64,000 bases of DNA from positions 756,635 to 820,634 of the forward strand of contig NW_017803865.1 in assembly GCF_001625305.1 (NCBI RefSeq), written 5' to 3'. This DNA is from Branchiostoma belcheri. Taxonomy: Eukaryota; Chordata; Leptocardii; Amphioxiformes; Branchiostomatidae. The notes beneath the pieces are model-generated. The model did no database searches and was not told the DNA's origin. It worked only from the letters and a program-made list of their open reading frames with translations. Both the position numbers and the translations under genes were made by a program. Of the stretch, positions 1 to 16,846 are shown in pieces (within the stretch, counting starts at the first letter, position 1; the number at the start of each line of letters is the position of its first letter).

Positions 1-127
1 CAAAGTCAAAGGTAGAGTAAACTTATTGAAATAGATTGTGAGCAAGATCCGATGTTATATCAGCCAGTTGAAATCTGAGATTCAGTGTCATGCAAAAATC
101 AGTTTTCACAAATGAATGTATTTCTAG

Positions 128-3100
128 GTGAGTGAGCTCATTCCGAGGTTAAACGCCATGGGAGCAGTGATGGACGGATTCCGGCGGTCGTTTGAGTACA
201 TCCAGGACTACGTCAGCATCTCAGGGCTGAAGATCTGGCAGGAGGAAGTCTCCAGGATCATCAACTACAATGTGGAACAGGAGTGCAACAGTTTCCTCAG
301 GATCAAGGTCAATCAATACTCTGTTTTGAGAAGTCTTTTTTTGGTTTCTTACAAAGAATCATTTTCTAACATAAAAGTTTTCATTTCAATTAGAAAAATA
401 CCCTGCTACAGTAATACAGTAGGATATTATCTGTTTCTCTGTGTCATTCCTTCAAATTAAACATGTCAGATGTTTCCATTTTTTAGGTGTCAGATTTCCA
501 AAGTCTGTACCAGTCAAAAGACATTCCAATCCCCAAATTTGCACCTGTGGATGCATCGGTCAACTTTATTGGTCGTCTAGCCCGTGAGATCCTCCGCATC
601 ACTGACCCAAAACTGACCACGTACATCGACCAGATGACAGCCTGGTACGACAACAAGAGCAAGCAGGAGATCATGACAAATAGACTCTTTACAAAAGTAC
701 AGGTAAGACCATTTACACCATAGGCCATGTTAATTTGATTATATGGATGACATCCTCCGGGAGCCCCAAAACTGATGCGCCCGTGCGAATAAAAAAAAAG
801 TTTTGCAAAAAAAAAGTTCTTTTCATTATGAAATCTACGTGGTCATGAAGGTTGAGCAAATGGCACAGAATATAGTTTGGCGAATAATCTAGTCTTCAAG
901 TTCATTTCTTTACAATTTCGTCTTTTTTCGTTTGATTTTGGCATTCTACGACATTGGTATAGTTTTTATTAATTTTTTTTGTAACTTATGGTATATTTTT
1001 GCTCATTTTGCAACTGTTTTGTACAATTTACAGTATGGTTGAAAACTTTTTTTTTTGGAAACGGCCGAAAATTCATGCGCGCGCGGATGTCATCCATATA
1101 ATCAAATCAACATGGAAATATTTAGTACTGTGCCTCTTTCCCTCTCCTGACTGTTGTCTATGGAATAGCACAGCTTTTGACAGATCTATGTAACCAGTAG
1201 AAAAGAAAGTGACTTCTTTAATCGTCTTGTGCAAGATGATATTCCATGTGATAATCTGTTTTGATTGCATACATATATGTACCGTATTTTATATTTGAAC
1301 TGAACAGATCACATCCCAAATGATACAAATGGTGTGATTTCTCTTTACCTGTAAATCTTGCCCATTGGTTGTATTCGATTCTGGACTGGAACCTGGTAAT
1401 AACAAAGCTGATGTTGTCCATCTTACAGAAGAGCCTGGGTACATTTGGGCTGACGGGTCTGGACCGTCTGCTGTGCTTCATGATCGTGCGTGAGCTGCAG
1501 AACTTCCTGGCCGTGCTGCAGCGGGGCGTGCTGCGGGACAAGACGTGGCTGGAGATGTTCGCCAGTCTCATGAAGAGTCTCAACCCTGTCAGGGGCATTG
1601 TGGGTAAGGCATTGTCTGTCTGTCTTAGGGCACTCACACTGCTGAACTGATCATCAACTTTTTCTGAAACATAAACATGGAACAAATGGCACTTGACCGC
1701 AAGCTCAAAGAAACTCTAAAAATCTGACTTTAGGTTCAGGAAGATTTTTTTTTTTCAAAGTGATGAGTTTGATTCAATGTACCTTTACATACTTTAGACT
1801 TGTTTTTATTTGCCACTGCTCCATTTACCCTGTCCATTACAAGTTGCCCACTGACAAATGTTCCATATCTCTTAGCCAATGCCACCAAGGTATACCCTCA
1901 GGCCTGTACCAAAGCCAGTAAGATGTGGCAGCTGTTCTTAGAGGTCATCCTGAAGGTCGGACAGATCCAGCTGCTGAGGAGACAGATTGCCTACGAGCTC
2001 AACTTCTCCTGCAAGTTTGACTCCAAGTTCCTGGCCTGTGCACTGCAGACATTCAATGAGTGAGTTAAGGTCTCGGACCGGAGTTTCCCTCCGTATTTCG
2101 AGCAATTTGACACCCTCAGCCCGACGGGCTGTCATTTCTGTAGTAAACGCGGTTCAGAATTTTTCACTCTTTTGGTGGAAAGGGGTGCCGTGCCGCTTAA
2201 CAATACACTTGATTGATATTTTCTGCGCCCAATTTATTTAGGGGTAAATAAGGCACATCAAAGTACATTTTTAAAAAAGGGGTCATTTTTTTCGTCATTT
2301 TTAACCATGGCTGCATGGAAAAAACGAATTTTCCCAGGGTAACGGCTTATTACTCGAAGAAGCTCAGAACCTATTGTTTCCAAAATTTGAATTTAATTAA
2401 AATCGATGCGATAAGTTTATCGCTATCTTCGATGGCCCGAACACACCCAGAACGCATATAGAACGTACCATCCCGGCGGTCAGGCGAAAAGGCCACATAA
2501 CCATCCGCGCGGACGAATACCAGGAAGTCTTCGCTGGACCACCAACATTACGCCACATATAAAGGCTACAACTAACAGGCTTTTCAGAAAATACAAAGAT
2601 ATGTACACAGATATTACGATTTCAGGGATATCGCGGCCAAAACATACCATACAAAGTCACGTTTCCGGCGATTTACTGCGCACTTACTTAGACTCTGGTC
2701 AGAATTAAACTCCGACCCGGAACCTTAAGCTTGGAGTCATGTTTCATCTAAACCTGACTTGGCTGAGGTGCAGATGACTGAAACATATGAAAATTAAAAA
2801 AATAAAATCTGGTGAAGGCCAGGCTGCTATGTTGTAATTGGCTGGATTTCATCCATACAAAAGTCCGTAAGCTAATTTTCAAGATTATGACAATCAAAGA
2901 ATTGATTGTGACAAAGGATGTTAAAGTTTGACCAGAGACTTTAACCTATGTTAAACTTTGGATCATAATTTTAATTTTGAAGTGAAAGGACTTATAGGTC
3001 AAATATTGTGAACCCCTCTCAGGTCTCTACTGTCCAATATAGAGGCCCACTACCAGGACCCATCCCTACCCTACCCTAAGGAGGACAACCCACTCATGTT

Positions 3101-4369
3101 TGAGTTGACATCCTACCTAGAATGTGCAGGCATCAACAACCCACTCAACAAGGTAAAACTGCACCATCACAATATCTGCTCATATACATATTCTATGTAT
3201 CTGACACCTACCTACTGCAAACAAAAAAAAAAAAACCATTGTACATGTACAGGTTACATGTATTCTTAGAACTTGAACTTAGCTGTCATATTTTTTTTTC
3301 TGACAGATCTATGTGACTACCCAGCGGTTGCCGTACCTGTCGCTGCTGAACTTCCTCTTTGTAATCTCACAGTTACCAAGGCTTCAGTATGTCAAGGCTG
3401 TTGGTAAGACATTTGTAGTATATTGTCACAGTCGTACCAAAGCAAAAAGAATGGCATCTTTGTAGGGAAAATGACATTATTATGAAGTGAGACAGGCTAC
3501 TTTGTTGGCCCTTTGTCCTGCAGTGTTCTGCCGTTTCAGATTATATTGATGAATATACAGGATATGCCTATTAATAATTGTTTGATGAGATTGTATAACC
3601 AACAGAAAATTACTGTATCCACCTGTGAAACTTCTTGTTCCCCATTTGTTTCCACAGGTGATCTTGTGTGTAAGAAGCCGACAGATGGCCTGGATGGAGT
3701 GCCGTTTGTAGTCGGCACCATCACCCTCCTGAAGCAGTTTCACAAGGAGAACACCGACCACTTCCTGGCCCTGCTGGGACAGTACGTCAGGTCTATGGTA
3801 GACAGCACCGCCAGCAAGTAGGTTTGACTTGGTTTATCCTAGGTTTTGGCAACACCTCAGGGGCGATGCCCTTTCTGCATAATAGTTGATCGAACTGTGA
3901 TCAGTATTCAATGTCTATTCAGAAACATGACACAAAGAAGAGAAGACATTTCCACTTTTTTATAATTTTGCAGCTCCAAGTCAACTGGCCTCTCAGAAGA
4001 AGTGGTGAATGTTTTAGCCTACCTGGAGATGTACATGTACTACAGCGAGCTACCAAGAAAGGTATGATATCAGGGGCCTACAGTTAGAAAGACGAATTCT
4101 GTATGAAAGTTTTGGAAAAAATTCATATGCATGGTGTGTACATGTTCTATACATATACTGTACATGCTTGGTAAATGTTATTTTGTACATGTATTTGGAG
4201 GTCATGTTTGCAAGCTGGTTCTTTTAATGTATACTTTCAATGGATTTCTGTACAGGAACATGTCTCATTGCTCCTACTACATGTTTTCTTTCTCTCTCCT
4301 CTCCAGGCCGTGGAAGCTCACATTCCCAGCTATCTGTTTGATGAGTTTAGAAGCAATGTTCAAACATAG
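128..4369 (+). CDS. WASHC5: WASHC5 (strumpellin), C-terminal 430 residues, 5' end outside window
   Basis: Strumpellin is the large scaffold subunit of the WASH complex, which activates Arp2/3 actin assembly on endosomes. Nine exons join in one frame: 128-307, 487-702, 1429-1603, 1876-2059, 3023-3152, 3307-3403, 3658-3817, 3974-4061 and 4307-4369 (TAG). Every junction is GT-AG and phases match; the donor after 307 (gtcaat) is weak. Family-diagnostic stretches include [57 protein letters not shown] and the C-terminal [16 protein letters not shown], all close to human strumpellin as I recall it. The human protein is about 1160 aa, so roughly the last third is here; the exon at 128 opens right after an acceptor and is not the gene start. 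Introns at 703-1428 and 2060-3022 hold transposon-like insertions. Confidence 0.95.
725..1115. mobile_element. MITE-like element with 31-bp terminal inverted repeats, WASHC5 intron
   Basis: The first 31 bases (725-755, beginning CCATGTTAATTTGATTATAT) are the reverse complement of the last 31 (1085-1115) with one mismatch. The interior is about 330 bp, AT-rich with A and T runs, and has no transposase reading frame. This is the structure of a non-autonomous DNA transposon. A target duplication is not clear: TA lies near both ends, but at unequal distances from the repeat edges. The family is not identified. Confidence 0.8.
2065..2728. mobile_element. MITE-like element with TTAA target duplication, WASHC5 intron
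   Basis: The element runs 2069-2724 between TTAA at 2065-2068 and TTAA at 2725-2728. Its ends are imperfect inverted repeats: GGTCTCGGACCGGAGTTT on the left and, on the opposite strand, GGTTCCGGGTCGGAGTTT on the right (14 of 18 match, all differences transitions). TTAA duplication is typical of piggyBac-type elements, although these termini are not the classical CCC...GGG. The interior is more CpG-rich than the surrounding intron and has no transposase frame. The left TTAA overlaps the last base of the splice donor of the WASHC5 exon ending at 2059. Confidence 0.65.
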
Positions 4370-5503
4370 AAGCTGCCCTGCAGAGAGAAGAGGTAAAGGG
4401 TTCACTTTTCAAAATGAAAAGTCCACGTGTCTAATCATTGCAGGTACAGTGTGCCTTTGATTACTTTTCATGAATACATGTTACAGATTAACTGTGATAG
4501 AAATTTCCCACTGAAAAGGACCAGCACTGTCAGCTGACTTAGAATGGTAAATAGGATATCAAGCGCCTTAACTGCATTCTATTGAAGACTTAAATGGTGT
4601 AACATTAGGTTTTCCAAAATATGTCTACAGGATATTCTAATGATGATGATTTGATAGCTACTTAATGTATAAAATTGTCTTCTATATGTGAATAATAATA
4701 ATATTAATTAATAAGATATAGTTATGATTGTAATGAGTAGTTGAGAATTTGCCTATTGGCTGTGTATAATGTACCTCAACAAGGGAAATTTGAACTGTTT
4801 TGTAAGAAAGTAGTCCAGAGATGGAATCAACTTTCTTTCATATGTGATTAAGAATCATGTAGATTTATGCAAGTATGAGGGACATTTTATTAGCAAAGGA
4901 AACCACCTTAATTTGCAAGTTTGAATTTTCAGTTAAGAATAAAGTCAAGATACAGAGAACCACAAGGCACAAGGCATTGTGGTGCCAAGTACATGTACGA
5001 TGTAAATCAATATTATAGTAATAAATGCCAAATAGAAATGTCACCATAAGATACTAAATGTGAGAATGTCAGGTGAAATTCTAGCCTACAACTTAAACGC
5101 TAAGTTAAACAAATAATGCTACAATATGATGTCCATGCAGCTATACAATTCCATCAAAATGTGCCATGAACATTGCTGATGACTTCACTGATTTGAATAA
5201 ATGTAAAACCAATCTTGTTGTCACTGTCATTTTCCTTAACACAAAGTATACAACACAAATGAAACAGTTAATGTACTCAATCGTGATTTAAGCTACATTT
5301 GGCTAATATTTTGGCCTTAAACAAAGTGAAACTACCACAGATTTTGTTGTGCCTTCTGCCAGCAATTTGGGATTCTTTATCTATTGATGATATTCAAGAT
5401 AATATTCAAGTGTACATATCAATTACGAAAATCATATTGTCAAAGAAAGTGAAACATGAATGAGATGCGTAGCAGTCAAGTTGGAAACTTTTAAAAATAC
5501 ATC
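4370..5503 (+). other. WASHC5 3' UTR and short convergent intergenic gap
   Basis: AT-rich sequence without coding signal follows the WASHC5 stop. AATAAA polyadenylation signals on the plus strand lie at 4938-4943 and 5196-5201, giving a 3' UTR of roughly 0.6-0.85 kb. The next gene converges from the other strand and its own signal is at 5504-5509, so the two transcripts end within about 300 bp of each other. Confidence 0.6.
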
Positions 5504-6409
5504 TTTATTGGCTCCTAAATGTCGAGAAGACATCACATGAAAGATCCAGAAATATACCCAAGGAAGATCCATGGTCCACACAAATATCCAACCTACGGTA
5601 GAAAGAATGTTACTTCTGAATTGATAGGTATGATTGGATTAGACATGATGGCTTCTTCTATGTACACATCTGCTTCTTTTTTCACTTTTGATCCTTTCAA
5701 AATGAACTAAGATTGAATATTTGTAAGTTTCTATGAAGAGGTATGGTCTCACCAATACACATCTCTTTTAATTAATGATTAATTTTGTTTATCTTAGACC
5801 AATAATCCAAATATACAAATATTCAGCATTCTTCTTACCTGTTGGTCCTTTAACATGCAGAAATATAGAACTTTAAGGTATATTGCTGGTACTAAATTCC
5901 TCAAGTTTGCTTTCTTCATGATGTTAAACAAATGTTAGACACCTCAAAAAAATTAATCAAAACATCTAGTATTCAAGGGAGATGAGTCCAAATTGAGTCT
6001 AAATTCAATAATTACAATTTATGTGTATATGTATCGTATCATATAACCTTAATGATTGTATGTATTATACATATACACATCTAGGAATTGCATATTGTCA
6101 CACAATATGTAATGTGCAAGTGAAATAAGATAATCATGCAATAATAACTGTCATGGTCATCAGATGCATCAGGTCAAGAAAACATCAAAGAAATAATTGA
6201 TTTCATTTCCTACAAGCTATGAGTGTAGTTGTATATCCCGTGTGTTTAAATGACAACTAGACTCTTTTTGTATAAATATATTTTCACACAGTAAATATCA
6301 ATCTTTGCTTCTGTCGTGTATACATACTAAAGTTGAAAGTGTGCTATATGTCAACAGGAAAGAAACCCTACGTCATGATGAGTCTCACAATGGTGTCCCT
6401 AACATAGCA
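5504..6409 (-). other. Probable RBPJ-like 3' UTR with poly(A) signal
   Basis: The 900 bp downstream of the minus-strand stop codon at 6410-6412 has no open coding frame of note. AATAAA on the minus strand lies at 5504-5509, a plausible transcript end. It contains a partial copy of the last RBPJ coding exon (see 5592-5664). Confidence 0.5.
5592..5664 (-). pseudogene. Partial echo of the RBPJ-like terminal coding exon
   Basis: The 31 bp at 5631-5661 are identical to 6478-6508 inside the last RBPJ exon. Read on the minus strand the frame stays open as IEEAIMSNPIIPINSEVTF and ends at TAG, compared with IEEAIMSNPIRPIPEDTPATF in the gene. A CAG lies upstream in the right phase, but it follows a purine-rich tract, so use as an alternative last exon is unlikely and the TIG-domain end would be lost. 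Most likely a decayed local duplication. Confidence 0.55.
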
Positions 6410-11787
<5,378 letters not shown>

Positions 11788-14700
11788 GCTTCCATGGTAG
11801 GCTACTCAGCATGACTGCTTGAAAATCGGTAACAAGATAAATTGTGTCTAAAATGTGTGGGCAGGTAAGTACCTGGGCTAATCCTTTGCAAAAGTACAGC
11901 AAAGAACAGCAATACAACAAGCACTTTACGCGACTTGTTATTTCTTACCGACAAGCTAACTACTTTTGGATCCCTTAAAACTAAAAGAAAAGTAGACGCT
12001 CAATGGAAGGGATATTTAATTTTGGTCTAAGTAGCTTTAATGAAGTTAGCCTTCAATTTAGACATGTTACAACTTTAGTACAGATCCAACAATAGTTGGG
12101 GAGAGGTGCCATTTGAAAACAAAGGATAAGGTTACAATAAGCAACCATCTTAGTTGTAACAGATGAGGATGAGATGGCCTTAATCAAATCTACCAGGCCT
12201 TTTGTTGTTAACTAACCAGATTATCTGTGGCCGACAACAGTCTAAACTGTGTTACACCTGAATCCGTGGGAAAACCGGGGCCCTTTTTTCCCAGGCACAA
12301 TCATGATACATTTGATTGTCTGCCAATTTTCGCTAATGGTTCATGTTAACAAGCAACCAGCCTTGGACTTCCAACCGGTGAATACAGAGGAAATCCAGGG
12401 AGTCACAATATTTGTGAGTGGTTTGGTGGTTTCCATAGCTGGTTGTTGTTACTGTGGACGGGCGGAGATTGTATCAGGGAGGAGGAGGATTAGTCCCAAC
12501 AACACAGAATCATGTGTCGGCAGATTAAACACACTGGACAATACGCACACTCAATCTGCCTATAATGCACACTAGACCTTAAAAGCAGTAAAGGAAACCA
12601 ATAACAGTTTCAAGGTTTTTGAGATCAGGGTTCCAAATATTCTGTTTTGTAGAGCACTTAGCATTCAGTGTTCCACAGAAGCTGAATAAATGTAACCCAA
12701 CCCAGGGACCTAGGTGAACATGCCTAATGTAAATAGTGAGGCCACACCAAGCAATTCTGTGGGTAACATACTTTGGTGATCCCAAAGAAGTTGGGAAAAT
12801 GTAGTCACATAAACAGAAGCCTGATTTTGGACAAATCTACAGCAGCTGTGACTGTTGATATTTAATGACTAATGAGCCAAAAAAATTGCTGAAAATCTAT
12901 TTTAAAAAGTCTGCCATTCTATATAAACTAGCCCCCTAAATCAACATCTTTATGAAACAAAACAAGCACTATTTTATTTGTAATGCTCCTACCATTTGTA
13001 ACAATTTTATTGACACTGTTTGCAGCTTAAGTTTCAATCTTATACATGATGCTATGCAAAAGTAGGATAATTAAGGGTTTATATATATAGCATGAATATG
13101 GCCATCATGGATCACCTACCCATACTCACTACTATTTCCAACTAACATTTAAGTCTGACTTGTAGTATATATATATTGGTTTGTGTAAGAATCTGTACTG
13201 AAAATATACTGTTTATTGTTTTCTTCCATAAATCTCTTGACAACTTAAAGAATATTGATCAATAAACAAATATAAAAGAACTACATTTTAAGTCTGAGAT
13301 TTTTCCACAAGTCTCCTACATGCAACCTTTCTGACTTCCCTTCAAGCTTTTCTCAGTCAGAACAACTATAACCCTTTAGGTCTTCAGAAGATAATGCTTT
13401 GAAGGCATTGGAAAGGAAATCACCTTTTGCAGCAAAACGTTAAGACATTTCTATACGATCAAATAAAGAAGCCCACATTTTTCATCATACAAAAGTCAGT
13501 GCTTTGTGCAAACTTTTAGACATAGTCTGTTTCCTGATGATCTTAGCAGTAAATGTGGTCTTGTCCTGCACTAGCCTCACTTGCTACAAATTGAGATAAT
13601 ACAAATTGAGAGGAAATCAAAACCAAAGACAATTGTCACAGTAACCTCTCACATGATTGATATTACATCATCAACTGTCATTTTTCTGTGATGTTACTTC
13701 ATGTTGTCTCTTAAAAACATTTATTCTAAGATTTGATTGGAAGTTAATTAGCCCTAATATCTCAGGGAAGTGATCCACAGGTTTGTAGAACACAATATTC
13801 TACCACACGTTTTTCGGATACCCACTTCAGTACTTTCAGTTCACTGTAAATTATCTGGTGATAATCACATGGCCATGGAATGGTGTAGACCAAACATGTT
13901 TATGTGCTCATGTAGCGGATCCAGGAACTAGAAATTGAATTATGTTTCCACAGTGCACCAATTACTCGTTGGGGACAAATCCTGTTGTGTCAAGTTTCCC
14001 ATTGACCTGGCACCATGAATCATGAAGTAAACAAAGCATTCCAGAGGTGACAAAGAACGCAAAGGTATGTGCTCCTTGCAACCTGGCGAACTTTTCAACA
14101 CCAGATCACCAAAGTAACGTCACATGTTAGAGTGCCCCATTTGAACCTACACTCACTTGATACGTAACCCAGTACCACTGTTACACTAGTAGTATAAATT
14201 AAGCACCAGGCTCCCCTTTGCCCTGAATTTGGATTGCCAAACTGACTTTCAACCATTCCGTTCAGCTTCCACGAAACTTACAAGTCGCCAGCTTTTAAAT
14301 CAATCTGTTGTCGAGAGTTACTAATTCTAGACAGTTGAGATACTTTGTGCGGATTGCGATCCACATATTAATCTTTACATTCACATAACTGTCTCATTTG
14401 TTTATTTCATACTTTACTTTACTTAATACTAAACCTGATTTATTTGATGTGGAGTGGAGAAAAGCATGTTGGATTCTACTTCTGCGCGTGCTAAAATCAA
14501 AGTTTGCCGTTGCATGGCTTGCCTTTTGCCGCCTATCATAAACTACTATAGGTGACGTTCCCTAAGTAGTCGCCAGATGGCAGCACTCTACAACCTTAAA
14601 AGCCAGCCGACAATCCCAGGCCTGTTCAACCCATGCGTTGCAACACAAAGCTTAGTTAATAGTCTACGTTTTTTTTTCTCTCCCGGTGAAATTGAATCAC

Positions 14701-15419
14701 TCATACCGTTATGGCCTTTTCGAGCTGTTCAGTGAATGAATTCGAATAATCGCCTCCGCTCCATCTCCAAGGTGCTGAAATACCTTCACTTGCTGTACAG
14801 CAGACCTGTTGGACAGCGGCGTTATTTTTTTTCGGTGAGCAACGCGAGTTATACCGCGGAGGGACGATTTTGCCGCCGAGGGAGTTTTGCCGCGGAGAGA
14901 CGGTTTCGCGAAGGAGGCTATTACAGCAGAGGCACGAGTTGCAAGTCATTAAATGAATACATATCGGTCTAATTTTTCTCCACAAGACTTCAAACAGTAC
15001 TGGTTGTTTTATATTGAGTATCTTATTATTTAAAACCTAAAGTCACCCCGATGTTCGAATACATGGGGAATATCAGCTCAATACGGTTTCTCTTTAGCAC
15101 AATGATGTGGGGAAAGAGAAGGCATGGAATCAAATAGGGAATTAATTCCATGGAGGAGAAGGAGGGGACTTTGTAACGTTACTTGTTTATAAAATGGCGT
15201 CCTCTAGCGAGTGTTTCGTGAACGTCATATGACTTCGATTGTCCGGATAATTGAAGGTAGCAGCCAGGAGACTACTTCTTCTTACTTCGTTTTGTTTATC
15301 ACAATTGTTCTGAAGATAAAACCATAATACTTATGATAACCCGGACCTAGGCGACGGTCTCTTTCCATTGTCCTTTTCTTTTTTCACAGAAAAATATCTA
15401 GGATTTGTACTAACCTTAC
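11788..15419. other. RBPJ-like upstream/intronic region without recognised exons
   Basis: This 3.6 kb lies between the 626-aa form's start exon and the upstream exons, so it is promoter for one form and intron for the other. I see no convincing coding exon. It is mostly AT-rich; 14.7-15.2 kb is richer in CpG and holds an AAAATGGCG (YY1-like) word near 15193, which may mark a second promoter. Short open frames here have no splice support. Confidence 0.4.
12265..12272 (+). promoter_or_regulatory. Consensus CSL/Su(H) binding site CGTGGGAA
   Basis: CGTGGGAA is a high-affinity CSL site. It lies 478 bp upstream of the RBPJ-like ATG at 11787, in the putative proximal promoter of the gene for the factor that would bind it. 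Confidence 0.5.
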
Positions 15420-15586
15420 CGACAAATCCATGGCCGGGTAAGGAGGAGCAGGTTTGTTCATCAGCGCATGGCCAATAGACAGGAGGGGAGGGGGGCCGAC
15501 CGGCACGCGGCTCAACGGCTGGTGGATGGATGACGCCATGGCTGCAGCGGCCGTTGCCATGGCAACATGCTCTTGTGCTCCTTTCT
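15420..15586 (-). CDS. Putative second exon of an upstream alternative RBPJ-like N-terminus
   Basis: Minus-strand exon with acceptor attgttag before 15586 and donor gtaagg after 15420. It encodes EKGAQEHVAMATAAAAMASS then a proline-rich stretch ending APPYPAMDLS. It enters in phase 1, exactly matching the exon at 16780-16846, and leaves in phase 0. The composition resembles the low-complexity N-termini of CSL proteins. The next exon is unsettled: the 24-nt exon needs phase 2, so joining it gives an early stop; a phase-0 CAG inside the 11294-11787 exon (for example before 11769) would work, but its pyrimidine tract is weak. It could instead belong to an unrelated transcript. Confidence 0.45.
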
Positions 15587-16598
15587 CTAACAATAGAAGA
15601 TCTGTAGCATGTGATTAAAGAAAGATGTGAGATGTATGGTGATCGATATCTTCGAGACTTAAAAGATGATTAATATGCTGAAATATCTACGTGTACAAGG
15701 CAATTGATTGTAGCATTCGCTTTCAACTGTGCTGTAGTCCGAGTCCGCTTTGGATCGGAAAGACGACAGGTAGTAGTACTGCTGCTGTAATGATATTTCA
15801 TTAAAAGGAAAGACGGACAAATTAGGTTCTTGCCCTCTTTTTGGAACACTGTCAAATTTTCTGAAGACAATTTTGTACCAAAACCTATGAATATGTGCAA
15901 ATAGGACAAAGGATGTGGCATCCAGTATCCAAAAATGTACATTTTCAGATAAAAATTCTGGAAGGCAGCCAAGAAAAAATGTTAATTTTTATCCGCGTTA
16001 AATAATTCTATGACATTTGAGATCAGTGCAGAAATGTGCGTAAAATGTTGAAGAAGGGTCCGAGCAGGATCCAGCCGGGGAGAAGGAACATATGGTGTAT
16101 CGGACTGTAAGTCCTTCTTCTTCTGGATTCTAAATTTGGTTAGAAATTACGTAAACAAGTGGAACTAAACGTTTATAGAATAGATGATGTTCTCTGATAA
16201 AACAATCACACCATGGATACACATGCGCCGTCCGTATCTGATGACTTCATTGATGTAAAATAAAGCCGAAGGCTCATAATTAATAACTATGGTAGCTTTC
16301 GCAATATTTTGACACTTTCACCTCTTTGACATTCCTAAATCCGAGGGGGCTTTATCCGTCCTTCTAAACCTGCGCAACAGGCGGACGCAAGCGCACTTAA
16401 AGGTTAATAAATACAATGAAAGGACTAAGAAATTTCCTATGCAAACCTGACTTTGTCTTGGCCTGAACCCACTAAAGTGCCGGAGTTACACAATTCCCCT
16501 CGGATTTCTGGAGGGAACCATCCAGACTGTGCCAACAATTCCTGTAGGACTTACCATATGTTAGTACAGTCTCCCCTCCCAGCCACAAGTTAACAAAC

Positions 16599-16625
16599 TG
16601 TGAGAAAGTGCCCTCCTTGTGGGAA
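16599..16625 (+). promoter_or_regulatory. Pair of CSL/Su(H) sites in RBPJ-like first intron
   Basis: TGTGAGAA (16599-16606) and TGTGGGAA (16618-16625) lie in the same orientation 11 bp apart; both fit the YRTGRGAA consensus. They sit about 155 bp past the donor of the upstream RBPJ-like exon. The second copy of the unit has them at 22409-22416 and 22428-22435. Confidence 0.45.
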
Positions 16626-16779
16626 CTCCGCCACAAAAATTCACACTACAATTAACAACAATTGATTTGATTTCCTACAACTTTAAGCCCCGCAACGGGC
16701 GACGTTTTCCTACAAGTATTTGTACAAAGCTGTGATAAGGATATATTATTCGGTCATAACGGAAAAGCGATAGAATTAC

Positions 16780-16846
16780 CTTGCTCTGTGAAATTAAGGT
16801 TATAGTCGTCAGGAAGTATAATATCTGGTCCGCTAGGTTCCGACAT
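16780..16846 (-). CDS. Putative upstream first exon of RBPJ-like gene (copy 1)
   Basis: ATG at 16846 opens a 22-codon exon beginning MSEPSGPDIILPDDYN and ending at a good donor (gtaatt) in phase 1. Joining the exon at 15586 completes a GAG codon and keeps the frame. The acidic, hydrophilic sequence is not seen in vertebrate RBPJ isoforms as I know them. Identical apart from flanking differences in copy 2 (22590-22656). The start is the only in-frame ATG here. Placement in the RBPJ-like gene rests on position, strand and phase, not on homology. Confidence 0.45.

Noticed and set aside
14701..14985. 94-codon minus-strand frame in CpG-rich DNA
   Set aside because: No splice sites in phase with neighbours and no recognisable protein.
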